A DNA stretch of 59,444 nt from Marinilactibacillus piezotolerans (GTDB lineage: Bacteria; Bacillota; Bacilli; Lactobacillales; Carnobacteriaceae_A): contig NZ_FOSJ01000011.1 of assembly GCF_900114235.1 (NCBI RefSeq), positions 1 through 59,444 of the forward strand, in the 5' to 3' direction. The translations under genes were made by a program, and so were the position numbers. Of this stretch, positions 52,586-59,444 are shown in pieces (position 1 is the stretch's first letter; each line of letters begins with the position of its first letter). A model generated the notes under the pieces. It was given only the letters and a program-made list of their open reading frames with translations. It was not told the DNA's origin and made no database searches.

Positions 52586-55492
52586 ATGGAATTAAATCAA
52601 CGATATAATGGATTTGTTGTTACACATTTAGAAAAAATCCCAGAAGTAAAAGGAACAGTTTATCAAATAAAACATGAAAAGACAGACGCAACGATTGTGT
52701 ATGTAGAGAATCCTAATGAAGAAAAAGTGTTTTCGATTGGCTTTAGAACACCTTCTAAGGATGATAGTGGAATATTTCATATACTTGAACATGCTGTCTT
52801 AAATGGATCAAAAAAATATCCTTTAAAAGATCCTTTTGTAGAACTATTGAAAGGCTCTTTACAGACTTTTTTAAATGCAATGACATTTAGCGAAAAAACA
52901 ATTTATCCTGTTGCAAGCATGAATGAAGTAGATTTCTCAAATCTCATGGATGTATATTTAGATGCTGTTTTCTTCCCGAACGTTTTAAACAACAAACAAA
53001 TTTTCCAGCAAGAAGGTTGGAATTTGAAATATAATGAAAGTGAAAACCGATATGGATTTGAGGGAATTGTCTTCAATGAAATGAAAGGAGCACAATCTTC
53101 TTCTCAAAGAAGATTTATACAAGGTCTTGAAGCAGCATTGTACCCAAACACGCCATATGCTACGAATTCAGGAGGAACACCTCTATCTATTTTAGATTTA
53201 ACTTGGGAACAATTAGTAGAAGCACATCAGACTTATTACCATCCTTCTAACAGTTTTATTTATTTATACGGAGAAATGAATATTGAAGAACAACTAGATC
53301 ATCTAGCGGAGTATTTAAATGAATTTAACTATCAAGATATTTCTAATAAACTGATTGATCTTAAAGGGGACTCCTCTCTATCGGAGACTGTAATTGAGTT
53401 TCCGATTGCAGAAGATGAAGATAAGCAAAAACAAGCTTATCTTGGTTACGGAACTAAGTTTTCAATAGAAAATAAATACGAATTATTGTTAGCTTTTGAA
53501 ATCCTTGATGAAATCTTATTGCGTGGAAATGATGCACCCTTAAAAAAACGACTACTCCAAGAAGGAATCGGGAAAAATGTATTTGGATGGTTTGATACTT
53601 CTTCTACTATGCCCTCATTTAATATTGGCGTTAGTCAGACCGACGAAGCACAGAAAGATCGTTTTATAAGTGAAATTAGTTCTGTATTAGAAAGATTGGT
53701 AAATGATGGGATTAATGAAGCGACAGTTCAAGCAGCGATTGCATCAGTAGAATTCCAATTGAGAGAAGGAGATTTTGGTTCTTCCCCAGAGGGATTATAT
53801 TATGGCATCAATGCAACTGAGGCCTGGGTCGCTAGTAGACCAGTTTTTCCTGCTTTTAAATATGAAGAAAGCTTTAGTATGATTAAAGAGCAGCTAAATG
53901 AAAAATATTTTGAAAATTTAATTGAAAAATATCTATTAAATAATGAGAATAAAACAATTGCTGTAGGTATACCTTCAACTGAAATTGAAAAAGAAGAATA
54001 TAAAGAAGAGCAAAATAAATTAGAGCAGTTTAAGGCGACTTTGACTGAAGATGATATAGTAGAATTGATTCGAGAAAACGAAAAATTGGTCGCTTTCCAG
54101 ACTACGATTGATTCTGAAGAAAATAAACGTACATTGCCAAATTTAAAACTAGCAGATATAAGTCAAGAACCCATCGAACTACCTTTAGAAAAAGAAATAG
54201 AGAATGAAATAGAGTTCTTATATCATGAATTAGAAACGAACAAACTAGCATACTATAACCTTTATTTTAATGTATCTGCTATAAGTGATAGTGAATTACC
54301 TTATTATCGGTTATTCACTACTCTACTAAAAGAATTAGGGACTTCTAAATATACTAGTGAACAATTATCGCAAGAAATTGCTATTAAGGTAGGGCAAATT
54401 TCTATTTCTAATCAAGTGTATGCTCCTGATATTGACAAAGCTGTGCATAAAATAAAAGTTGGAGTTAGAACCAAAGAATCTTCAATAAAGGAATCTGTAA
54501 GTTTAGTTAACCATATTATGACTGAAACAATCTTTGATGATAAAAATAAAATAAAGGAAACTTTAGGCCGGCTAAGTTCTTCAGTAAAACAATTTTTAGA
54601 AAATAGTGGACATGTAGCCGGTATGATGCGGGTGAACAGCCATTCATCCATTTCAGGACATATAACTGAGCAATTAGAAGGAATCAGCTTTTATCGCTTT
54701 TTAACCAATCTAGAAGAGAATTTTGATGGTCAGTATGAAAATATAGTGGAACAGATGGAGAACATTGCCCATAAGATCTTCAGTAGAAAAGAATTGACTG
54801 TAAGTTTTACAGGAGAAAAGGCTTTATTTAATAGTTTTAAAAAAGAAATATTAACTATAGACTATCCTATATCTGAGTCAGTTAAAGCAATAAATGAATA
54901 TAAACCAGAAATTAGTAAAGAAGCCTTCACAAATAGTAATTCAGTTGTATATGTTTCAAAAGGATCAAATCTTAAATTAGTTGGTGAAGAAGTAAGCGGA
55001 TATCTTTCTGTTACTAATAGTATTTTAAACTTAGAATACCTTTGGGAAAAACTGCGTGTAGTTGGGGGAGCGTATGGTGGTGGAATGTCATTATCTTCCA
55101 GTGGTAATATTGTATTTTATTCCTATAGAGATCCCAATATTTCTACTACGTTGAATACGTATGATAAAGTAAGTGATTTTATTCAAAATTTAGAATTGAG
55201 TGATTTAGCACTTGAGCGATTTATTATTGGGACTATAGCCAAAATGGATCGGCCAATGAATGCTCGTATGAAAGGAAATGCTTCAGATGCAAATCATTTC
55301 CAGCTAATAAGTGAAGCTAAACGTAAGCAAAGACGTAAAGAAATTTTAACCACTACACTCAATGATATTAAAACGACTTCTGAGATATTTAATAAATTAA
55401 GGTCTTTAGAGTCAACCTGTGTGATAGGAAATGGAAGAATAATAGAAGAGAATTCCGCTGAATTTGACTACAAGGAAAGCTTATTCAAGTAA
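52586..55492 (+). CDS. M16C-family zinc metalloprotease (presequence-protease-like)
   Basis: The 968-residue protease belongs to peptidase family M16, subfamily C. The inverted zinc motif is HILEH (His65, Glu68, His69) in SGIFHILEHAVLNGS, followed by KDPFVELLKGSLQTFLNAMT. The four-domain M16 clam-shell repeats over nearly 1000 residues, including the linker and the second inactive half (VVGGAYGGGMSLSSSG). M16C enzymes degrade unfolded peptides. There is no signal peptide, so it acts in the cytoplasm. ATG 52586 has CGGAGGC upstream; the frame is open to 52550, which lacks such a site. The gene stands alone. Confidence 0.92.
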   Translation: MELNQRYNGFVVTHLEKIPEVKGTVYQIKHEKTDATIVYVENPNEEKVFSIGFRTPSKDDSGIFHILEHAVLNGSKKYPLKDPFVELLKGSLQTFLNAMTFSEKTIYPVASMNEVDFSNLMDVYLDAVFFPNVLNNKQIFQQEGWNLKYNESENRYGFEGIVFNEMKGAQSSSQRRFIQGLEAALYPNTPYATNSGGTPLSILDLTWEQLVEAHQTYYHPSNSFIYLYGEMNIEEQLDHLAEYLNEFNYQDISNKLIDLKGDSSLSETVIEFPIAEDEDKQKQAYLGYGTKFSIENKYELLLAFEILDEILLRGNDAPLKKRLLQEGIGKNVFGWFDTSSTMPSFNIGVSQTDEAQKDRFISEISSVLERLVNDGINEATVQAAIASVEFQLREGDFGSSPEGLYYGINATEAWVASRPVFPAFKYEESFSMIKEQLNEKYFENLIEKYLLNNENKTIAVGIPSTEIEKEEYKEEQNKLEQFKATLTEDDIVELIRENEKLVAFQTTIDSEENKRTLPNLKLADISQEPIELPLEKEIENEIEFLYHELETNKLAYYNLYFNVSAISDSELPYYRLFTTLLKELGTSKYTSEQLSQEIAIKVGQISISNQVYAPDIDKAVHKIKVGVRTKESSIKESVSLVNHIMTETIFDDKNKIKETLGRLSSSVKQFLENSGHVAGMMRVNSHSSISGHITEQLEGISFYRFLTNLEENFDGQYENIVEQMENIAHKIFSRKELTVSFTGEKALFNSFKKEILTIDYPISESVKAINEYKPEISKEAFTNSNSVVYVSKGSNLKLVGEEVSGYLSVTNSILNLEYLWEKLRVVGGAYGGGMSLSSSGNIVFYSYRDPNISTTLNTYDKVSDFIQNLELSDLALERFIIGTIAKMDRPMNARMKGNASDANHFQLISEAKRKQRRKEILTTTLNDIKTTSEIFNKLRSLESTCVIGNGRIIEENSAEFDYKESLFK

Positions 55493-55617
55493 AAGATAAA
55501 AAGTTGCATAAGGCAACATAATGAAGGTATAATCAATTCTAGTGTAATTGAAACGAGCAATAGTAACTTGAGAAAGGTTGAACGAATTGTTTTAATGATA
55601 AGAGGAGAATCGTAGTT

Positions 55618-56043
55618 ATGGAACGATCGGATGATCATCAAGTTATTTCACTCACCCCTAGTGCAAAAACTTATTATGGGCGAGCGATGATAGCATATGA
55701 AAAAACGAATTTTGAAAGAGCAAAAAACCACTTTAAAATAGGAATTAGTTTAGCTAAGAATGAAGAAGAAAAAATGTTTGGTCATATTCAGCTTGCATTG
55801 ATTTATCAGCATTCTTTTGAATTTGAAAAATCAGTTGAACTATTTGATTCACTTTTAAATAATCTAATTCAAAGATATCATGAAGTTTATTTTTTTCAAG
55901 CAACAAATTATTTGCATTTAAAAGAATACAATAAAGCTCTATCATTACTAGAAAAATATATTGAAGGAAATCATTCAGGTTCTTATAAATTAGAAGCTTT
56001 AGAAATGAAGAAAATAATTGAAACGCAATCGAAAGGCATTTGA
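55618..56043 (+). CDS. Small TPR-repeat protein upstream of trxB
   Basis: The 141-residue protein contains about three tetratricopeptide-like helix pairs (YYGRAMIAYEKTNFERAKNH, HIQLALIYQHSFEFEKSVEL, VYFFQATNYLHLKEYNKALS). TPRs bind partner proteins. It has no signal peptide or membrane segment. In Bacillus a TPR gene (yvcD) also lies just before trxB, so the pairing is conserved, but its function is unknown. AGAGGAGAA precedes ATG 55618. The gap to trxB is about 100 bases without a terminator, so the two are probably co-transcribed. Confidence 0.8.
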   Translation: MERSDDHQVISLTPSAKTYYGRAMIAYEKTNFERAKNHFKIGISLAKNEEEKMFGHIQLALIYQHSFEFEKSVELFDSLLNNLIQRYHEVYFFQATNYLHLKEYNKALSLLEKYIEGNHSGSYKLEALEMKKIIETQSKGI

Positions 56044-56142
56044 TTGAAAAATTAAAACTTACTAAAAGTAAGAAAGAACACTAGCGTAATGACTAGCATT
56101 TCTATTATAATAGAAAGAGAAACAGTTGAAAGGAGTTATTAT

Positions 56143-57096
56143 ATGGAAGTCATTGATAAAATATATGACGTAATTGTCATTGGTGCAGGTCCTGGTGGTT
56201 TAACTGCTGGACTTTATGCTTCTCGCTCTAACTTAGCTACATTGATGCTCGAGAGAGGCCTTCCAGGCGGACAAATGAATAATACCGCTGAAATTGAAAA
56301 TTATTCTGGATTTAATAGTATCCTTGGACCAGATCTTTCCACAAAAATGTTTGAAGGTTCACAGCAATTTGGTGCTGAATATGCATATGGAGATGTTCAG
56401 GAAATAATTAATGGTGAAGAATATAAAGAAATTGTAACTTCTAATAAAACATTCCGTACTCGCTCCATCATTATAGCAACTGGTGCTGAGCATAAGAAAC
56501 TTGGAGTTACCGGAGAAGCAGAATTCAATGGTAGAGGCGTATCTTATTGTGCCGTCTGTGATGGAGCTTTCTTCAAGCAAAAGCACATTATCGTAGTTGG
56601 TGGAGGAGACTCTGCTGTTGAAGAAGGAACCTATTTAACGCAATTTGCTAGTAAAGTAACGATTGTTCATAGAAGAGATTCTCTTCGCGCACAAAAAATT
56701 CTCCAAGACAGAGCATTCAAAAATGATAAAATCGAATTTATATGGAATTCTGTCGTTGAAGAAATCGAAGGCGAAAATGCGGTTAATGCTGTACGCATCA
56801 AAAATATCAAAACAGGTGAAACTTCAACTTTAGAAGCAGAAGGAACTTTTATTTATATTGGTTTGTTACCTAACTCTGATCAATTCCGATCATTAGAAAT
56901 TACTGATGAAGAAGGTTGGATTGAAACAGATGAAAATATGGAAACGAACATTCCAGGAATTTTTGCTGTTGGAGATGTGCGCAAAACAGTATTGCGTCAA
57001 GTAGCCACAGCTGTTGGGGATGGTTCTGTTGCTGGTAATGCTGCTTACCAATATGTTGAAGAGTTGAAAGAAAAATTGGAAAAACAAAGTGTTTGA
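56143..57096 (+). CDS. trxB: Thioredoxin-disulfide reductase
   Basis: The 317-residue flavoenzyme passes electrons from NADPH through FAD to thioredoxin. FAD-binding VIGAGPGGLTAG lies near the start, the redox pair Cys136 and Cys139 in SYCAVCDGAFF, the NADPH site VVGGGDSAVEEG and the C-terminal FAD site GIFAVGDVR...VATAVGDGSVAG. ATG 56143 with AAAGGAG upstream is chosen; the frame is open to 56089, which would add 18 atypical residues. Confidence 0.97.
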   Translation: MEVIDKIYDVIVIGAGPGGLTAGLYASRSNLATLMLERGLPGGQMNNTAEIENYSGFNSILGPDLSTKMFEGSQQFGAEYAYGDVQEIINGEEYKEIVTSNKTFRTRSIIIATGAEHKKLGVTGEAEFNGRGVSYCAVCDGAFFKQKHIIVVGGGDSAVEEGTYLTQFASKVTIVHRRDSLRAQKILQDRAFKNDKIEFIWNSVVEEIEGENAVNAVRIKNIKTGETSTLEAEGTFIYIGLLPNSDQFRSLEITDEEGWIETDENMETNIPGIFAVGDVRKTVLRQVATAVGDGSVAGNAAYQYVEELKEKLEKQSV

Positions 57097-57170
57097 CCAT
57101 TATTGATAAGCAGTAAGATTTGTTTTATATAACAGATAAAAAAGTATAGTTTTAAGAATTGACTTAATAG

Positions 57171-57189
57171 CTTTAGATAATATCTAAAG
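57171..57189 (+). other. Perfect palindrome after trxB
   Basis: CTTTAGATA-A-TATCTAAAG is a 9-bp dyad with a one-base centre in the 264-base gap between trxB and pgcA. It lacks a T-run. It may be a weak terminator or an operator. Confidence 0.4.
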
Positions 57190-57360
57190 TTTATGAGGAA
57201 TCTTAGAACTGTGCTTTTTTATATTGTTAAATAGTCAACAAGTGCGTATAATAGTAGTTGTCATGTAAGCCTTTTATGTCAAGTTCATGCATAATCAAAG
57301 CAAAAATGGTACAATTAAACCAATATCAAAATAAAATTACTTAAAAGAGAGGTTATATAT

Positions 57361-59094
57361 ATGAGTTGGCAGGAAACCTATAATACATGGAAAAATTATT
57401 CTAAATTGGATACGGATATGTTAAAAGATTTAGAAAATATTGAACAGGATGAATCTACATTAGAGGATGCATTTTATGCGCCGCTTGAATTTGGTACAGC
57501 GGGCATGAGAGGTATTATTGGTGCAGGTATTAATCGAATGAATATTTATACTGTGCGTCAAGCAACTGAAGGTCTTGCCTTATTTATTGAGGAAGAACAA
57601 GGTGAGCAAGCTAAGAAAAGTGGAGTAGTAATAGCTTACGATTCTCGTCATATGTCTAAAGAATTCGCTATTGAGTCAGCTAGAACTTTAGGTGCGCATG
57701 GAATAAAATCTTATGTATTTGAAAGTTTACGTCCAACGCCAGAACTTTCTTTTGCAGTACGTCATCTTCAATCTGCAGCAGGTATTATGATAACAGCTAG
57801 CCATAATCCACCTGAATATAATGGATACAAAGTATATGGTGAAGATGGTGGACAACTACCTCCTAAAGAAGCCGATGAATTAACTGGATATGTGAGAAGC
57901 GTAGAAGATGTCCTTTCGATTGCAGTTGCTGAAGAGTCTGAAATCAAAGAAAATGGCCTCTTAGAAATCATTGGTGAGAATGTTGACAAAGCATATTTGG
58001 ATGCAATGGAAAGAGTAACGATTAATCCTGAGATGATCGACAGAGTGGCGAATGATTTAACCATAGTATTCACACCTTTACATGGAACTGGTAAGATGAT
58101 AGGAGTAAAAGCTTTGAAACAAGCTGGTTTCCGCAATATCGAACTGGTAGCTGATCAAGCAGAACCGGATCCAGAATTTTCAACTGTTAAGTCTCCTAAT
58201 CCTGAAGATCCGGCAGCATTTGAAAAAGCAATCGAACTTGGATGCAAAATAGATGCTGACATTCTGATTGCCACTGATCCAGATGCGGATCGTTTAGGCA
58301 TGGCTGTAAGAACTGCAGCAGGTCATTATGAGGTGTTAACAGGGAATCAAATTGCTAGTCTAATGCTAGATTATATATTAAGAGCTCACCATGAAACGGG
58401 AATTTTACCTAAAAATAGTGTTATAATCAAATCGATCGTATCAAGTGATTTACCAAAAGCTATTGCTGAGAAAAGCGGAGTAGAAACAATAGATGTATTA
58501 ACTGGATTTAAATTTATCGCTGAAAAGATCAAAGAGTACGAACAAGATTATTCTCATACCTTTATGTTTGGATTCGAAGAAAGTTATGGTTATCTTGTGC
58601 AACCTTTTGTACGTGATAAAGATGCGATTCAGGCATTAATCATGAGTGCTGAAATGGCTGCATATCATAAAGAGAGAAATTATAGTTGTTTTGATGCTCT
58701 ACAGGATCTCTATCATGAATATGGTCATTACAAAGAAAAGACTATTTCAATCAAGATGGATGGAATCCAAGGCGCACAAAAAATAAATGATTTAATGGAT
58801 AGTTTAAGAAGTAATTCACCAAAAAGCTTTGGTGAAATCAAAATTAAAGAAATTGAAGACTTTAAGACTGGTAAACGTATAGACCAGGATGGAAATGAAG
58901 AAACAATTGATATGCCTTCAGCAGATGTATTAAAATATCGTCTAGTAGATTCTAGTTGGATAGCTGCACGTCCGTCCGGAACAGAGCCTAAAATCAAGTT
59001 TTACATTGCAGCTTTTGATGATTCGGGTGTAGCTGTAGAAGAAAAACTGGCGGCCTTTGAACAAGCGATACAAAAAATTGTAGAACAAAACTAA
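57361..59094 (+). CDS. pgcA: Phosphoglucomutase (alpha-D-phosphohexomutase family)
   Basis: The 577-residue enzyme interconverts glucose-6-phosphate and glucose-1-phosphate. The phospho-serine Ser147 lies in ITASHNPPEYNGYK, the metal loop is ATDPDADRLG, the sugar-binding loop is GFEESYGYL and the phosphate-binding loop is ARPSGTEPKIKFY. Length and motifs match PgcA of Gram-positive bacteria. GAGAGG precedes ATG 57361. Its product feeds GalU, so together they supply UDP-glucose for the wall polymers and glycolipids encoded or used elsewhere in the window. Confidence 0.95.
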   Translation: MSWQETYNTWKNYSKLDTDMLKDLENIEQDESTLEDAFYAPLEFGTAGMRGIIGAGINRMNIYTVRQATEGLALFIEEEQGEQAKKSGVVIAYDSRHMSKEFAIESARTLGAHGIKSYVFESLRPTPELSFAVRHLQSAAGIMITASHNPPEYNGYKVYGEDGGQLPPKEADELTGYVRSVEDVLSIAVAEESEIKENGLLEIIGENVDKAYLDAMERVTINPEMIDRVANDLTIVFTPLHGTGKMIGVKALKQAGFRNIELVADQAEPDPEFSTVKSPNPEDPAAFEKAIELGCKIDADILIATDPDADRLGMAVRTAAGHYEVLTGNQIASLMLDYILRAHHETGILPKNSVIIKSIVSSDLPKAIAEKSGVETIDVLTGFKFIAEKIKEYEQDYSHTFMFGFEESYGYLVQPFVRDKDAIQALIMSAEMAAYHKERNYSCFDALQDLYHEYGHYKEKTISIKMDGIQGAQKINDLMDSLRSNSPKSFGEIKIKEIEDFKTGKRIDQDGNEETIDMPSADVLKYRLVDSSWIAARPSGTEPKIKFYIAAFDDSGVAVEEKLAAFEQAIQKIVEQN

Positions 59095-59174
59095 CATAGG
59101 CTATATTCAATTTGAATTTTAGCTAAATAAAAACAGAGGCTGGGACAAAAGTCTCTGAAAGTCTTTAAATATAG

Positions 59175-59219
59175 AGAACCCCTGAGAAAATTGTAGAATA
59201 CAATTCTCTCAGGGGTTCT
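59175..59219 (-). terminator. Long hairpin inside the IS1182-type end
   Basis: AGAACCCCTGAGA pairs perfectly with TCTCAGGGGTTCT, and the stem continues with AATTGTA/TACAATT after one mismatch. It lies just after the transposase stop and probably ends its transcript or blocks read-through into the IS. Confidence 0.75.
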
Positions 59220-59234
59220 ACTTACTGAATGATT

Positions 59235-59444
59235 CTATTTTTTCTTTCTTTTATTATATTTTCGTAGGTTATTAGCCATGAAGATCAGATTCGTTTCATT
59301 TTCTACATTCGATTTTCCACGAACTGAAAATCGAGTGAACCTCAAATTGGCCTTCACCTGTCCGAAAGTTGGTTCTACATCAATTTTACGTTTACCATAA
59401 AATTGAGTCCCTTCTTCTGACGAAAGCTTTTCTCTAATATTTAG
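59235..59444 (-). CDS. IS1182-family transposase, C-terminal part (cut by window edge)
   Basis: On the minus strand the frame is open from the window edge for 69 codons to TAG 59235-59237. It reads LSSEEGTQFYGKRKIDVEPT, then FGQVKANLRFTRFSVRGKS and FMANNLRKY. The (K/R)R-K-x-D-V-E-P-x-F-G-x-x-K block with the catalytic Glu, and the LRFTRFSVRGK helix, are characteristic of IS1182-family transposases. The start is outside the window. Confidence 0.85.
   Translation of the reverse strand, partial: LNIREKLSSEEGTQFYGKRKIDVEPTFGQVKANLRFTRFSVRGKSNVENETNLIFMANNLRKYNKRKKK

Larger units (their letters stand above)
59136..59444 (-). mobile_element. IS1182-type insertion sequence, 3' end (cut by window edge)
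   Basis: The element end reads GAGGCTGGGACAAAAGTC from about 59136, a sequence I know from the ends of IS1182-type elements in lactic acid bacteria. Inside lies a hairpin and then the transposase C-terminus. The rest is outside the window. Confidence 0.7.

Noticed and set aside
55503-55517. GTTGC/GCAAC hairpin after the M16 protease as terminator
   Set aside because: The stem is only 5 bp and no T-run follows.
1-59444. CRISPR array, tRNA or rRNA genes
   Set aside because: No regularly spaced repeats, tRNA-like cloverleaf ends or rRNA stretches were noticed on reading; a dedicated scan was not possible.

Overview
The window is a low-GC Gram-positive chromosome segment, almost certainly from the Firmicutes order Lactobacillales. 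Gene content and order (nagA-nagB-gntR, secA-prfB-ftsEX, yvlB/pspC/yvlD then hprK-lgt-ppaX-gpsA-galU, a TPR gene before trxB) resemble a shuffled version of the Bacillus yvl/yvo/yvc region. A Carnobacteriaceae-type host (Carnobacterium, Marinilactibacillus, Alkalibacterium and relatives) is my inference and is not proven by the sequence. No rRNA, tRNA or CRISPR array was seen. Both window edges cut through transposase genes of two different IS types.

Layout. 1-2160: IS fragment, a PAS protein with a degenerate GGDEF domain, and a frameshifted general-stress flavin-binding gene. 2337-6720: two glycosyltransferases, then the nicotinate salvage pair pncB-nadE. 6913-9740: N-acetylglucosamine catabolism (nagA, nagB, GntR regulator) with a perfect palindromic operator in the promoter spacer. 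9908-14377: cell-surface polymer region, with a membrane-anchored SGNH hydrolase and two LytR-CpsA-Psr ligases flanking a TagO/WecA-type initiating transferase. 14474-19125: yigZ, degV/fakB, comFA-comFC, hpf. 19398-30646: secA, prfB (with a canonical +1 programmed frameshift), ftsE-ftsX-PcsB/CwlO-type hydrolase, a MinJ-like PDZ membrane protein, and phoP-phoR. 30789-34500: HD nucleotidase and uvrA. 34709-42061: envelope-stress-type genes (yvlB, pspC, yvlD), then hprK-lgt-ppaX-gpsA and galU.

42091-52585 is the accessory part. It holds an intact IS30-family element between galU and its terminator, then a xylose utilisation locus: xylR, xylB, xylA and a sugar/H+ symporter. These genes are separated by decayed DNA that includes a recognisable IS110-family transposase relic. 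The xylose genes carry XylR-type operators and CcpA cre-like sites. 52586-59094 returns to housekeeping genes: an M16C protease, a TPR protein, trxB and a phosphoglucomutase. The window ends in an IS1182-type transposase.

How the genes connect. PgcA and GalU supply UDP-glucose. TagO, the TagA-like transferase and the LCP ligases build and attach wall polymer. FtsEX very probably controls the PcsB-like hydrolase at division. HPr kinase (hprK) would control CcpA action at the cre-like sites of the xylose promoters. I found no clearly new multi-gene system. The best leads are a nested-stem leader before hprK, the degenerate GGDEF protein, the palindromic nag operator, a candidate LexA box at uvrA, and the relics around the xylose genes.
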